Shown: positions 51,839 through 61,631, numbered from the stretch's first letter. The stretch: DNA of 64,000 bases from an uncultured Methanoregula sp. (GCF_963667735.1 NZ_OY763919.1:1054001-1118000), one strand, 5' to 3'. Numbers and translations are program-made. The notes: generated by a model from the letters alone, not told the origin.

Positions 51839-52609
51839 TCATTCCAGCCTTTTTCCCACGGTTGCAAGGTAGATCAGGAACTGGTCGGTTCCGTTTATTC
51901 CCAGGATCGCGTTCATCTCGTCATCATCGAAGGCTGCAATGGCGCAGACTCCGCACCGGATGGCTTCTGCTGCCAGGTAAAGATTCTGGCAGACATGCCC
52001 GCAATCGAGGTGGAGGTCGCGGTATCCCCGCTCGCCGTAGCGCCATGTCATGCGGTACGGGACTGCGGTCCAGAGGAAGACCGCACCGCTCCGGAGCAGG
52101 AACTGCTGGTTGAAACATGCTGCTGTTACCTGGATCGCGATCGTGGGATCCGTGTCAATCTTCTGGAGCCGGTGGGTGAGAGCGAGATAGCGGTACAGTC
52201 CCGGGGAGAGCTCGTCCACATCATTTACAAGAATGTACGTCTCAAACGCATGGCGTGCCCCTGCGGAAGGAACCGTCCGGAACGTGGCAAGGTTTCCGTG
52301 GATGGATTTTACTCCCTGTGTGCACCAGAGAAGAAAAGAAAGTTCATCAAGAGAAAGCGGCTCGTGGGCATAGGTACGGATACTGGTACGCTGTTCGATG
52401 ACCTCGCGGAGATCGACCGGAGGGACCTCAAAAGAGTCCGGCCGCGGGAGGCTGATAGTGGGAAGCGCCGGATCCGCCGGCACTTCGAGAGGGGGCTGGG
52501 GGAGGCCTTTCTGTTGATCGCTCTTCCCGATATACCGGTATTTTGTTCTCTCCATGAACTCCCGGCCGGCTCCCCCAGCGGCCGGATTGCCATCATCAAT
52601 TTCTGCCAT
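51839..52609 (-). CDS. SagB-type nitroreductase-family dehydrogenase
   Basis: 256 aa flavoprotein. The FMN-binding start is VIEQRTSIRTYAHEPLSLDELSFLLWCTQGV, followed by RTVPSAGARHAFETYILVNDV and GDLxLDCGHVCQNLYLAAEAI-like sequence RDLHLDCGHVCQNLYLAAEAI. SagB enzymes oxidise azolines in peptide products, but archaeal free-standing members are of unknown role; no YcaO or precursor peptide is nearby. Start 52609 is favoured by GGAGTGATC 4 nt upstream; an ATG at 52555 is an alternative. Confidence 0.85.
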   Translation of the reverse strand: MAEIDDGNPAAGGAGREFMERTKYRYIGKSDQQKGLPQPPLEVPADPALPTISLPRPDSFEVPPVDLREVIEQRTSIRTYAHEPLSLDELSFLLWCTQGVKSIHGNLATFRTVPSAGARHAFETYILVNDVDELSPGLYRYLALTHRLQKIDTDPTIAIQVTAACFNQQFLLRSGAVFLWTAVPYRMTWRYGERGYRDLHLDCGHVCQNLYLAAEAIRCGVCAIAAFDDDEMNAILGINGTDQFLIYLATVGKRLE

Positions 52610-52683
52610 TCCGGATCACTCCGTTCTGTGCATGTATGCCGGGGATGACGTCAGGGTATCGGTCCGGGCAATCCCTTAAGCAC

Positions 52684-52692
52684 GCTTATACT
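52684..52692 (+). promoter_or_regulatory. TATA box of DNA methyltransferase gene
   Basis: GCTTATACT, centred 25 nt before the ATG at 52713; a leaderless mRNA is expected. Confidence 0.5.
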
Positions 52693-52712
52693 CTTCACCT
52701 GCGAACCTTCTC

Positions 52713-53963
52713 ATGAATATCGTGACCGGTCCAGCATTCCCCGATAACAATGGTTTTGCCGGGACCCTTGCCCGGTTCCGCAGTGCTTCCGGCAACCCGA
52801 CTCTTGAGGAAGATTCAGATATCGGACCCGTCAGGGTAAAAAAATACATCAATGAATTCTGGACCTCGCGCCAGCGGCAGGCATCATCGATCCACGAGAT
52901 CTCGTACCGGGCCTGCTTCAAACCCCAGCTTCCCCGTTTCTTTATCAGCCTCCTCACCCGGCAGGATGACGTTGTATACGATCCGTTCAACGGCCGCGGG
53001 ACAACAGCCGTTGAAGCCGCCCTCCTTGGTCGGCGTGTCATCGCAAACGATGCAAATCCCCTCTCCCGGATAATGACCCAGCCCCGTCTCTCCCCCCCCA
53101 CCATTTCAGAAGTGGAGACTCGTCTCACGGCGATACCTTCAGGGAGCGACCGGGCAGAGATCGATCTCTCCATGTTCTATCACCCGGATACCGAGCAGGA
53201 GATCGTTGCACTGCGCCGGTATCTTCTCGAAAGAAAAGCAGCATCTCTGGATGACTCTATTGATCGGTGGATTGCCATGGTTGCAACCAACCGCTTGACC
53301 GGGCACTCCCGGGGTTTCTTCTCGGTGTACACCCTTCCCCCCAACCAGGCGGTTTCTCCGAAAAGCCAGAAGAAGATCAATGAGAAGCGCTGCCAGACCC
53401 CGGAATACCGAAATACCCGGCACATCATCATAACCAAGACCAAAAGCCTCCTGCGCTCTGTGACCGCAGCAGACCTTGAGAACCTCAATCATGCCGGCAA
53501 CACAGCGCTTCTCATAACCGGTGATGCACAGGAATGTCCGGCCATACCGGACGAATCGGTAAACCTGACCGTCACGTCGCCGCCGTTCCTCGATATCGTC
53601 CAGTACCGCGAGGACAACTGGCTCCGCTGCTGGTTTAATGGACTCGATGCAAACGAGATCGGGAAAGAGATCACCATGGCCCGGACCGTTGACCGGTGGG
53701 CCGTGGTGATGGGCCGGGTCTTCCACGAACTCCATCGGATCACAACACCGGGGGGATATGTTGCATTCGAGGTAGGGGAAGTCCGCAACCGGACGATCCG
53801 TCTTGAGGAGCATGTGGTGCCACTCGGGGTTGCAGCCGGTTTTACCTGCGAATGCGTGCTCATCAATCAGCAGGCATTCACCAAGACTTCGAACATATGG
53901 GGTGTCGGGAACATGGCGGCAGGCACGAACACCAACCGGATCGTTGTCTTCAGGAAGCCTTGA
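52713..53963 (+). CDS. Orphan DNA methyltransferase (N4-cytosine/N6-adenine type)
   Basis: 416 aa. SAM-binding motif I VVYDPFNGRGTTAVEAALLGRRVIAND lies at about 88-115, and the catalytic motif IV VTSPPFLDIVQY (SPPF, usual for N4-cytosine enzymes) at about 287-298, so the order is motif I then IV. Between them is a long region that may be the target-recognition part. No endonuclease or specificity subunit lies nearby, so it is either an orphan or its partner was lost. Target unknown. Confidence 0.82.
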   Translation: MNIVTGPAFPDNNGFAGTLARFRSASGNPTLEEDSDIGPVRVKKYINEFWTSRQRQASSIHEISYRACFKPQLPRFFISLLTRQDDVVYDPFNGRGTTAVEAALLGRRVIANDANPLSRIMTQPRLSPPTISEVETRLTAIPSGSDRAEIDLSMFYHPDTEQEIVALRRYLLERKAASLDDSIDRWIAMVATNRLTGHSRGFFSVYTLPPNQAVSPKSQKKINEKRCQTPEYRNTRHIIITKTKSLLRSVTAADLENLNHAGNTALLITGDAQECPAIPDESVNLTVTSPPFLDIVQYREDNWLRCWFNGLDANEIGKEITMARTVDRWAVVMGRVFHELHRITTPGGYVAFEVGEVRNRTIRLEEHVVPLGVAAGFTCECVLINQQAFTKTSNIWGVGNMAAGTNTNRIVVFRKP

Positions 53964-54097
53964 AATCACGAATATGCCCATTGTTTTCAGGAACGCCGGC
54001 AAATCTTGATATTTGTTCAAAGGCAATTCAGAATACGAGTGATACATCACAGGATTTCGTTTCCTGTCATCCTGGCAAGATGCCTGAGGTAAGTTAC

Positions 54098-55156
54098 ATG
54101 GGCAGAGTACATTTCTGGAATTTCTGGAGCATGGTTGCCATCCTTTTGGCAGCAGTCCTCATACTACCGGCACCCGCCTGTGCTGCGGATACCGATACTG
54201 CCGACCATCATATCGCAGTCCGCCAGGCGCATCTTGCATGGGTGGCCCTAGATACGGAAACCCGGATGAACACCGCGCTCACGTATATCGGAACCCGGTA
54301 CAATACGGATACTACACGGATGGCAATGCTCCTTGCCGATCTGCGGGCCGCGGAAGCCAGGATCCCATCGGCCCAGACCGATGCAGCGCTGGATTCCATC
54401 ATATCGGATATCCGGGGGATAACCCGCCAGTTCCAGAACGAGGCCAAGGCCCAGATGATTGTAGGACAGGGCTCATGGAACGAACTGACTCCCAAGATTG
54501 AGCTTGTGGTTTCCGGCAACCCGTACATTGAAGAGAAGAAGAATCTGTACTGGAGCACGCGGAAAACCGGCCAGCTGAGCGATTTTGATGCCTGGGCCGG
54601 GACTGCAGGGGCAGAACTGACGTCCCTGAGTGCCAAAGGATATGATACAACCAAAGCCCAGCGGGCACTGGATGTCACCGTGGCAAAACGGCCGGAACTG
54701 CAGGCGGCTCTTGAAGCCAGGGATGAAAACCAGGTGAGTGCTGCCGCGAGCCTTATCCTCGGTCTCTCGCAGGAGTACGTTGCAAGGGCAGGAGAGATCG
54801 GGCAGCAGGTCCCGGACGATGCCCGTATCCGGTCCCTCCTGGAACAAGCGGACCGCATTACCGGAAAGGCGGACCAGCTCAGTTCCGATACTCTCAGGAT
54901 AACGCTGGATCTTGGCGCGGCTGAACCGGCACTCTCCTCCCTGAAAACCGATATCACGAATACAAAACGCCTGCTTGCTGCCGGCAAACTCGAAACCGCC
55001 AGGAAGAACCTGCCGGTCCTCAAGAAAGATCTCACCGATCTGGCCGAGGGCTACCGGGCTATCGCACGGAGTGTAAACCTTCCGGCAGATCTATCTGAAG
55101 CGCTGAATTCGATGGCCGTCAATCTTGATAACACCGCAGACCAGATGGGGGCCTGA
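54098..55156 (+). CDS. Secreted helical protein, unknown function
   Basis: 352 aa from ATG 54098, chosen because GAGGT lies 7 nt upstream; an upstream ATG (54080) overlaps that site. Signal peptide MGRVHFWNFWSMVAILLAAVLILPAPACAAD. The mature protein is nearly all alpha-helical, with coiled-coil-like segments (e.g. LAADLRAAEARIPSAQTDAALDSIISD, LSSDTLRITLDLGAAEPALSSLKTDI). One base separates it from a lipoprotein gene; the two probably act together at the cell surface. Confidence 0.7.
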   Translation: MGRVHFWNFWSMVAILLAAVLILPAPACAADTDTADHHIAVRQAHLAWVALDTETRMNTALTYIGTRYNTDTTRMAMLLADLRAAEARIPSAQTDAALDSIISDIRGITRQFQNEAKAQMIVGQGSWNELTPKIELVVSGNPYIEEKKNLYWSTRKTGQLSDFDAWAGTAGAELTSLSAKGYDTTKAQRALDVTVAKRPELQAALEARDENQVSAAASLILGLSQEYVARAGEIGQQVPDDARIRSLLEQADRITGKADQLSSDTLRITLDLGAAEPALSSLKTDITNTKRLLAAGKLETARKNLPVLKKDLTDLAEGYRAIARSVNLPADLSEALNSMAVNLDNTADQMGA

Positions 55157-55157
55157 C

Positions 55158-55613
55158 ATGAACAAACCCGCGTTCGGTGGCATTCTTGTCTGCGCACTCC
55201 TGGTGGTCTGTCTCGTGGCTGCCAGCGGCTGCGCCACGGTAGGGCTGGACAGCAAGCCATCCCCGACTCCCACAAAGATAATCCCGCTTCCGCAGGTCAC
55301 GTCAACTGCGTCGTCAGTCCAGACGCTCCAGACCCTGCGGACAATCGCCCCGGCAACTACTTCCCCCGTGGTCATTCCTGTCACAACGCTTGTCCAGGAG
55401 ACCCGGTACAGCACAAAAACCTGTGCCGGGCTGGGAGGTTATGTCGTATCTCCGGGCGGGAGCTGCACGGGGCAATGGCTGGATGCAACAGATACGTTCT
55501 CCTGCTGCTCCGCACAGCCGGTTTCCGGGGCAAGAGGAAATCTCTCGATCAAGGCGGCTCCCCTTGACCTGAGGGTGAATGTTGCAGACGATCCCGGCAG
55601 CATCATACCCTGA
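55158..55613 (+). CDS. Lipoprotein with C-terminal Cys motif
   Basis: 151 aa. Signal sequence with a lipobox (LVVCLVAASGC, lipidated Cys at about 25). A Ser/Thr/Pro linker follows, then a small domain with four Cys (KTCAGLGGYVVSPGGSCTGQWLDATDTFSCC), which may form disulfides. Family not recognised. A T8 run after the stop (55617-55624) is a probable terminator. Confidence 0.7.
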   Translation: MNKPAFGGILVCALLVVCLVAASGCATVGLDSKPSPTPTKIIPLPQVTSTASSVQTLQTLRTIAPATTSPVVIPVTTLVQETRYSTKTCAGLGGYVVSPGGSCTGQWLDATDTFSCCSAQPVSGARGNLSIKAAPLDLRVNVADDPGSIIP

Positions 55614-55649
55614 TCCCTTTTTTTATCCTGCAGCGTCTTCTCTCGGATT

Positions 55650-55665
55650 CCGGATAACGATCCGG
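55650..55665. promoter_or_regulatory. Perfect hairpin upstream of the UbiB promoter
   Basis: CCGGAT-AACG-ATCCGG, a 6-bp stem with a 4-nt loop, 14 nt before a TATA-like CTTAAGTATC (about 55679-55688) and 44 nt before ATG 55709. May be a regulatory site or part of termination. Confidence 0.35.
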
Positions 55666-55708
55666 CGAAAAAGTACGCCTTAAGTATCACAACAGCCAAC
55701 GTGTATTC

Positions 55709-57370
55709 ATGGTCACCCGTATCAGGCGGTATGCACAGATTATCGATGTGCTGGGCAACTACGGATTCAGCATTGGTCTTGAAAAGATGTTCCCCGGAAG
55801 GGCTGGCTTCCGTCTCCCCACCTCCGGAAAAACCCCTGAAACCTCCACGGTGTACGAACGGATACGGCTGGCACTCGAAGACCTGGGACCCACCTTTGTG
55901 AAGTTCGGCCAGATCATGAGCACGAGGACCGAACTTCTGCCGCCGGAGATGATCGAGCAGCTCAAGAAACTCCAGGACCATGCAAAGCCGATCCCGTTCT
56001 CCGAGGTACGGGCCATCCTTGAAGAGAACATCCCTGACCTGGACGACCATTTCTGCGAGATCGAGGAGACCCCGGTGGCATCGGCATCGATAGGCCAGGT
56101 CCACCGTGCATTTCTCAAGGACGGGACGATGGTCGCCATCAAGGTCCAGCGCCCGGGCATCCCCGAACTCATCGAGACGGATATCGGGATCCTCCAGTCC
56201 ATGGCAGAAAGGATCGAGACTGTCTTTCCCGAGACCCGGGTCTACAACCCGACCGGTATGGTGGACGATTTTGCCCACCAGATCGTAAAAGAACTGGATT
56301 TCACAAGGGAAGCCCGCAACATGGACCGGATGGCCCGCAACTTCCACGACGTGCCCGGGATCCATTTCCCGAAAATTTACTGGGAGTTCACCCGTCCGCA
56401 CGTCATGGTCATGGAATTCATCGAAGGTGTCCGGATCGACAACGCGGAGGCCATCAGCGAGATGGGGTTCGTTCCCCACGATATCGGCGTCCGGGGGTTC
56501 CACGCCTACCTGAAGATGATCTTCGAGGACGGGTTCTTCCATGGGGACCCGCACCCGGGCAACCTGTTCGTTTCCAAGACCGGCGATATCGTTTTCCTGG
56601 ACTTCGGGATCGTCGGGATCCTGCGGCCGGAGAAGCGGCAGCTCTTCATCAACCTCCTCTTCGCGCTCGTCAATGATGATATCGAACTGATGCTCCGGTC
56701 GCTTGAGGGCTTCGGGATCGTCATTGCCGAGGAAGACCGGGAAGCCATACGGGACGATCTCTACCTCCTGATGCACGACTTTTCCGGCGGGGGTGGCGAC
56801 GGTGTATCCCAGCTCAACTTCGGTCTGGTCGTGAGCGAACTGACGGAGACCATGCGCCGCTACAAACTCAGGGTGCCGATGAACCTGATGCTCCTGTTGA
56901 AGGTCTTCATGATGGTCCTGGATGTGGGTGTCCGGCTCGATCCCAAGTTCAATTTCGGCAAGGAGGTCACTCCCTACCTCTCGAAGCTGGCCGATACCAA
57001 CAATTTTTCCGCAGCCTACCTCAAACGGGCCTCAATGACCCTCCTGGAAGCTGCCGACGCCCTCTTCGATATGCCCCGCAATCTCAATCTCATGCTGAGG
57101 CGGCTCTCCACGGGGACATTCAAGCTGGAGATCGTGGACACGGATATCCAGAAACTCCAGATGGCGCTCGACAAGGCTAGCGACAAGCTCATGATGGCCC
57201 TTGTTGTTGCGGCCCTCGTCGTGGGCTCCTCCATGGTTATCAGCGCCCAGCCAAGCGAGCTGCCCAAGCAGATCATATGGATTGCGATTGCAGGGTACAC
57301 GGCTGCTGTGCTGGTCGGGTTCTACGCGATCTACCACGTGATCTTCCTGCGGTTCAGGATGGACCGGTAA
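55709..57370 (+). CDS. UbiB/ABC1/ADCK atypical kinase with C-terminal membrane helices
   Basis: 553 aa. KxGQ motif [11 protein letters not shown] (about 66-76), Ala/Gly loop [15 protein letters not shown], Lys of [10 protein letters not shown], catalytic [10 protein letters not shown] and metal-binding LDFGIVG are present. The final 60 residues contain two hydrophobic helices ([17 protein letters not shown] and [21 protein letters not shown]). Members bind ATP, support isoprenoid-quinone synthesis in bacteria and eukaryotes, and act as lipid-linked ATPases. Methanogens lack ubiquinone, so the target may be methanophenazine-like or lipid handling; unknown. Confidence 0.9.
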   Translation: MVTRIRRYAQIIDVLGNYGFSIGLEKMFPGRAGFRLPTSGKTPETSTVYERIRLALEDLGPTFVKFGQIMSTRTELLPPEMIEQLKKLQDHAKPIPFSEVRAILEENIPDLDDHFCEIEETPVASASIGQVHRAFLKDGTMVAIKVQRPGIPELIETDIGILQSMAERIETVFPETRVYNPTGMVDDFAHQIVKELDFTREARNMDRMARNFHDVPGIHFPKIYWEFTRPHVMVMEFIEGVRIDNAEAISEMGFVPHDIGVRGFHAYLKMIFEDGFFHGDPHPGNLFVSKTGDIVFLDFGIVGILRPEKRQLFINLLFALVNDDIELMLRSLEGFGIVIAEEDREAIRDDLYLLMHDFSGGGGDGVSQLNFGLVVSELTETMRRYKLRVPMNLMLLLKVFMMVLDVGVRLDPKFNFGKEVTPYLSKLADTNNFSAAYLKRASMTLLEAADALFDMPRNLNLMLRRLSTGTFKLEIVDTDIQKLQMALDKASDKLMMALVVAALVVGSSMVISAQPSELPKQIIWIAIAGYTAAVLVGFYAIYHVIFLRFRMDR

Positions 57371-57388
57371 GAACAGAATTGTGCGGGA

Positions 57389-57910
57389 TTACCCCGCTGC
57401 ATCTTTCAGGATCTTCCATTTTTCAAGGATCTCTTCATACCGTGCCCGGGCATGTGCCGGACTCGTTGACGGCAGGGCAACAACTTCAACTTCCGGGTCT
57501 CGAAACGATTTCCGGAAGTACCGGGCTGCCGTGCTCCCGTTGAGTGCGATGAGCGTGATCTCGGGATGGCTGGAAAGAAAGCCTCCGATATCGTTGAAGA
57601 CCGGATCACGGATCTTACTATCCGCACTCCCCTCCCGGGAACAGCAGCAGATCACATCCCAGATGGCTACCCGGTGTACTTTGATCTGTTCAATACGCTC
57701 TTTGTACGGGAGCGAGGCACGAATGGAGAAGAGATCCTCCATGATCCTCCAGAACCGGTTCTTCGGGTTTCCGTAATACATCCGTCCCTGGAGCGAGAGG
57801 ATGCTCGGAAAACTGCCAAGGATGAGTACCCGGGGGTCATCCCCGCATTCCGGTAAAAGACCCCCTCCTGGCGGAGTCTCTGTGCCTGGACTGGGGGTAT
57901 TATGTATCAT
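57389..57910 (-). CDS. DNA-deoxyinosine glycosylase (UDG superfamily, family 6-like)
   Basis: 173 aa from ATG 57910. VLILGSFPSILSLQGRMYYGNPKNRFW is the active-site motif region of hypoxanthine-DNA glycosylases; IALNGSTAARYFRKSF and LPSTSPAHARARYEEILEKWK (the SPAH/SPAxA-like second motif) follow. Removes deaminated adenine (hypoxanthine) and perhaps other bases from DNA. A longer frame opens at 58024 but lacks family sequence. Confidence 0.85.
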   Translation of the reverse strand: MIHNTPSPGTETPPGGGLLPECGDDPRVLILGSFPSILSLQGRMYYGNPKNRFWRIMEDLFSIRASLPYKERIEQIKVHRVAIWDVICCCSREGSADSKIRDPVFNDIGGFLSSHPEITLIALNGSTAARYFRKSFRDPEVEVVALPSTSPAHARARYEEILEKWKILKDAAG

Positions 57911-57948
57911 ACGGGCACCTGCCCTGTTCGTGAGGGAGAAAAGAATGG

Positions 57949-58227
57949 TTATTGTTTGTAATAGAGGTTGCAGTGGCAGTGACCCATGGTGGAAATCTCG
58001 TCCTTGTGGTAAATGCAGGGGCACTCGATGTTCCTGTCCTTCTCCTCATCCCCGCTCCGGAGCCGGCAGGGGCAGTAGGGCCGCCCGAACTTGGTCTTGT
58101 TGCGCACGAGCCCCTTGATGACCGTGGATAGTTGTTTTTCATCGGTGTTGAGGGTCCAGTGCTGCTTGTGGGCATAGGCTTTCGCCCACTTCAGCATATC
58201 CTCTTCTGCATGAATATCTTCTGTCAT
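57949..58227 (-). CDS. Ferredoxin-thioredoxin reductase catalytic subunit (FTRc)
   Basis: 92 aa. The Cys ladder CPC (YCPCR), CPC (ECPCIY) and CHC (GHCHCNL) binds the 4Fe-4S cluster next to the redox disulfide, as in plant-type FTR. Reduces thioredoxin-like proteins with electrons from ferredoxin. Methanogens often carry it without the variable subunit. Thioredoxin partner not in the window. Confidence 0.85.
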   Translation of the reverse strand: MTEDIHAEEDMLKWAKAYAHKQHWTLNTDEKQLSTVIKGLVRNKTKFGRPYCPCRLRSGDEEKDRNIECPCIYHKDEISTMGHCHCNLYYKQ

Positions 58228-58312
58228 AATATCCGATTGAACTCTTTGATAGTCACGATACTTTTTGCATATGAGACGTTAGTCTTTGCGCTTGACCGGA
58301 CGATCCGCCTGC

Positions 58313-59032
58313 TTACCGCTTTTTTGCGGTCTTCGTGATCCGCTGCGCAACCCGGTTGTAGGTATCCATCACATCTCCCTTGTTGAACCGGTAGACATCC
58401 TTGTCGAGCGACTCGCCGGTCTTCTTGTCCCAGAGGCGCATGGAGTCCATGCTGATCTCGTCGCCGAGATAGATGGTCCTGCCCTGTTTGCCGAATTCGA
58501 TCTTGAAATCAACAAGGGTTATTCCCTCCCGGGCAAGGAGTTTTTTCAGGTGGAGGTTCACTTCGAGCGCAGCTTTTTTGATCCTCCTGAGTTCCTGCGG
58601 GGTTGCGAGTTTCAGGGCAACGATCAGGTCGTCGTTGAGCATCGGGTCGTGCCGGGAGTCGTCCTTGAAATCGATGACAATGACCGGAGGATCCAGTTTC
58701 GTCCCTTCCTTGAACGGGTAATTCCGGACAATGGAGCCGGCCGCGATGTTCCGGACAATCACTTCGAGCGGGATCATCTCCAGTTCGCGAACCGCCATGC
58801 GGTTGCCATCCAGCATCTCGATAAAATGGGTCTTGACGCCGTTCTTTGCGAGATAATCGAAGAAGAACGCTGAAACCCCGGCATTATAACTGCCCTTGTT
58901 CTTGAGGGTATCTTTTTTGCCGCCGTCAAATGCGGTGATGTCGTCCCGGAATTCAACGATCAGTCTGCCTTTTTTATCCGTCCGGTACACCGATTTGGCT
59001 TTCCCGGCATAGAGAAGGTCTTTCTGCTTCAC
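58313..59032 (-). CDS. purC: Phosphoribosylaminoimidazole-succinocarboxamide synthase (SAICAR synthetase)
   Basis: 239 aa. Sixth to eighth step of purine synthesis, joining CAIR and aspartate with ATP. LLYAGKAKSVYRTDKKGRLIVEFRDDITAFDGGKKD, IPLEVIVRNIAAGSIV and LVDFKIEFG...LGDEISMDSMRLWDKKTGESLDKDVYRF are conserved. Ten bases separate it from cofG, so these two genes may be one unit. Confidence 0.95.
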   Translation of the reverse strand: MKQKDLLYAGKAKSVYRTDKKGRLIVEFRDDITAFDGGKKDTLKNKGSYNAGVSAFFFDYLAKNGVKTHFIEMLDGNRMAVRELEMIPLEVIVRNIAAGSIVRNYPFKEGTKLDPPVIVIDFKDDSRHDPMLNDDLIVALKLATPQELRRIKKAALEVNLHLKKLLAREGITLVDFKIEFGKQGRTIYLGDEISMDSMRLWDKKTGESLDKDVYRFNKGDVMDTYNRVAQRITKTAKKR

Positions 59033-59042
59033 GATCTGCTCC

Positions 59043-60014
59043 TTACCTTATTCTTTGTTCGAGCCGGTTAATTAGAGGTTGCAAAGCCGGCGGGTACCAG
59101 CCCCGTTCAATAAACCGGGGATAGATGCAGAGCCTCTCTTTGAGGACTGCATCGCCGGCAATTACCCTCAGTTCATCGAACGCCGGCCACGGGTGTTCCG
59201 GGTTCACGTAATCGATGGTGACCGGTGAGATGCCCCCCAGATCATCGACCCCGCAGGGAATCAGGAGCGAGGCATCGATGAGGTTTGGCGGGATCTGGAT
59301 GGCTATCTCCTCCTGGAGAATGTCCCGCGCCATACGTATGGTGGCGCAGATCTCGTCGGTTGTCGGCACCGGGCTTCCTGCAAGCTCGGTACCGGGCTTG
59401 GGACAGAAGTTCTGAATGATCACTTCCTGGATATGCCCGTAACGCTTCTGGAGATCCCGGATGGCAAAGAGCGAATCCTCCCGGTCGGCCATGGTCTCAC
59501 CGATCCCAAGGAGAAGACCTGTCGTGAACGGTATCTTCAGTTTTCCCGCATCCTCCATCATGGCCAGGCGGACATCCGGCGACTTGCCCGTAGATGTGGC
59601 ATGGGCCGGTATCTCCGCGGTGGTCTCGAGCATCAGTCCCATGCTCGCGTTCACCTGCCGGAGCCGGTCCATCTCATCATACGTGAGGATACCTGCATTG
59701 GTGTGGGGCAGGATACCGTATCCGATGCTCATGTTGCACATGGCCTCGCAGTAATCAAGGATTGTGTTGAACCCTTTCGACCTGATGAGGTCTGCAAATC
59801 CCGGTTCGTTCTCAGGCCTCTCGCCGAAGGTGAAGAGAGCCTCCGTGCACCCAAGGGCCGCTCCCCGCTCAATTGTCCGCCCGACCTCCTCAGGAGACAT
59901 AAGGCAGCCCTCCTGCACGGGGGTTCGGAAGCAGCAGTACCCGCAGCGGTTGTGGCAGACCGTAGTGAGCGGGAGAAAGACATTCTTTGAGAAAGTAACG
60001 GTCCGCAACTGCAT
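59043..60014 (-). CDS. cofG: F420 biosynthesis radical SAM enzyme, FO synthase subunit 1
   Basis: 323 aa from ATG 60014. Radical-SAM CxxxCxxC cluster CHNRCGYC (about 18-25), then CFRTPVQEGCLMSPEEVGRTI, GYGILPHTNAGILTYDEM and GLLLGIGETMADR, all CofG-specific. With CofH it makes the 8-hydroxy-5-deazaflavin (FO) of coenzyme F420. cofC, for the later phospholactate step, begins at 63487. Start 60014 was picked because earlier codons read as untranslated sequence. Confidence 0.93.
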   Translation of the reverse strand: MQLRTVTFSKNVFLPLTTVCHNRCGYCCFRTPVQEGCLMSPEEVGRTIERGAALGCTEALFTFGERPENEPGFADLIRSKGFNTILDYCEAMCNMSIGYGILPHTNAGILTYDEMDRLRQVNASMGLMLETTAEIPAHATSTGKSPDVRLAMMEDAGKLKIPFTTGLLLGIGETMADREDSLFAIRDLQKRYGHIQEVIIQNFCPKPGTELAGSPVPTTDEICATIRMARDILQEEIAIQIPPNLIDASLLIPCGVDDLGGISPVTIDYVNPEHPWPAFDELRVIAGDAVLKERLCIYPRFIERGWYPPALQPLINRLEQRIR

Positions 60015-60171
60015 GAGATGTGGTATACCTGCGCACCTATTGAAACCTGTTGTTGAGGTGTGACCTTTTGCCGGCTCTCCCCTGATGAAAAAGACAACAA
60101 TAATGTGCCGGGCAGACATAATTCAAATTGCCTAACAAGCGGTTCAGGGGCATAATCTTTCGGGGATTCTG

Positions 60172-60927
60172 ATGTTGTTCAAGGAAAAGGAACCGGCTGC
60201 GGAACCGGAAAGAAACTCTGCGGGAGCAGAGGAACCGCTGTATGCCGGCATGACACCCGACGAACTGAGGCGTGCGCTGGCATTTGCAGAAAAGAAGCTC
60301 CAGCTGGTTGGCAGCGTCACCCGTCACGATGTTCTCAACCAGCTCACAGCAATTGTCGGGTATAACGAACTGCTCGGGATGATGATCGAAGATCCCAAAC
60401 TCCTGACCTATCTGGAGCGGGAAAAAAATGCGGTTGACAAGATCCGCCGGCAGTTTGCCTTTGCCAAGGATTACCAGAATATCGGGGCTCTTCCCCCGGC
60501 CTGGCTCCCGCTGCGGCAGCTCATCCACCAGGCCGGCGAAGAAGTTGATCTACGCCCCGTTCAGATTGCTGACGAGACCGGGCAGGCAGCGATCTTTGCC
60601 GACCCCCAGCTCGGAAAGGCGATGATCCAGATCCTTGACAATACCAAGCGCCACGGGGTCAAAGCCACCCGGATCCGCATCTTCCTGCAGGACGGTCCTG
60701 CGGGCGATACGCAGCTGGTTTTCGAAGATGATGGCGAAGGGATCCCTGCAGGCGACAAGACCAAGATCTTTGAACGCGGTTTTGGCAAAGGGACCGGGTG
60801 GGGCCTCTTCTTGGTGCGGGAGATCCTCTTGTTCTGCGGGATGACTATCCGGGAGACCGGCGAACCGGGCAAAGGGGCACGCCTCGAGATCAGTATCCCG
60901 GAAGAAAAAATAAAGAAGAACGGGTAA
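60172..60927 (+). CDS. Soluble histidine kinase without sensor domain
   Basis: 251 aa. After a charged N-terminus, the helix KLQLVGSVTRHDVLNQLTAIVGYNELLGMM holds the phospho-acceptor His52 (RHDVLNQ). HATPase_c follows: IQILDNTKRHG (N box), FEDDGEGIP and the G2 box GFGKGTGWGLFLVREI. No sensor, PAS or membrane helix, so input must come from another protein. Compare the CHASE4 kinase-like protein at 26651. GGGGATT precedes the ATG. Confidence 0.88.
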   Translation: MLFKEKEPAAEPERNSAGAEEPLYAGMTPDELRRALAFAEKKLQLVGSVTRHDVLNQLTAIVGYNELLGMMIEDPKLLTYLEREKNAVDKIRRQFAFAKDYQNIGALPPAWLPLRQLIHQAGEEVDLRPVQIADETGQAAIFADPQLGKAMIQILDNTKRHGVKATRIRIFLQDGPAGDTQLVFEDDGEGIPAGDKTKIFERGFGKGTGWGLFLVREILLFCGMTIRETGEPGKGARLEISIPEEKIKKNG

Positions 60928-61061
60928 CTTTCCCGGTCAATGCGAGCCGGATTACGTTCTTGGTACGAGATCTCCTGTACACATCCAAATACGGTACGTC
61001 CCCCCGCGTTCCCGGGGGCCGGACCACCGGTTTTTATCCCCTGCAGACGAACAATGGTTGA

Positions 61062-61631
61062 ATGCACGAGCTCTTCCGCAAACTGGTCCACATCCTCTTC
61101 GGCCTTGCCATTGCAGCAATGGTCCTCCTGGTGGATCATACCACTGCACTTTCTGTTCTTGCGCTGGGCCTCTTTTTCGGGGTCATCCTTGTGGATCTCA
61201 TCCTCCGTGACTATCGTCTCCCCCTCTTCACCGCACTGGTAAAATATGCGGACCGGGGTGACAGCCTGCCCGGGAAAGGAGCGCTTTACTTCGCGGTGGG
61301 CGCGCTCGTCACCGTCATCCTGTTTCCCGTGCAGGTGGCGGTCCCTGCACTGGTTACGGTTGCCGTTCTCGATGGGGTTGCAACCCTGGTCGGGGTGCGA
61401 TACGGGAGGATCCGCATCTTCAATGGCAAATCCCTCGAAGGTACGGCAGCAGCCATCCTCGTCACGGCAGTCTTCCTTCTCCCGTTCCTGACGCTGCCCG
61501 GGGTTGCGGTGGTTGCCGTTCTTGCAGGCCTTATTGAACTCCTCTCCCCGATTGATGATAATCTCGTCATCCCGGTTGCCGTCTCTCTCCTGCTCACGAT
61601 CCTGCCGGTCCTGATCCGGGTTGCAGCCTGA
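61062..61631 (+). CDS. Dolichol/diacylglycerol kinase-like or phosphatidate cytidylyltransferase-like membrane protein
   Basis: 189 aa with five or six helices. The start MHELFRKLVHILFGLAIAAMV, the later GVRYGRIRIFNGKSLEGTAAA and the Ala/Val-rich ends are the SEC59/DGK1/VTE5 pattern, which includes CTP- or ATP-dependent polyprenol kinases. It may phosphorylate an isoprenoid alcohol; substrate inferred. TTTTTATCC about 25 nt upstream acts as a TATA box, and a CCCCCG/CGGGGG hairpin (61001-61018) lies just before it. Confidence 0.75.
   Translation: MHELFRKLVHILFGLAIAAMVLLVDHTTALSVLALGLFFGVILVDLILRDYRLPLFTALVKYADRGDSLPGKGALYFAVGALVTVILFPVQVAVPALVTVAVLDGVATLVGVRYGRIRIFNGKSLEGTAAAILVTAVFLLPFLTLPGVAVVAVLAGLIELLSPIDDNLVIPVAVSLLLTILPVLIRVAA

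Noticed and set aside
55439..56776. 445-codon frame antisense to the UbiB gene
   Set aside because: Same reasoning; the plus-strand gene has all catalytic motifs.
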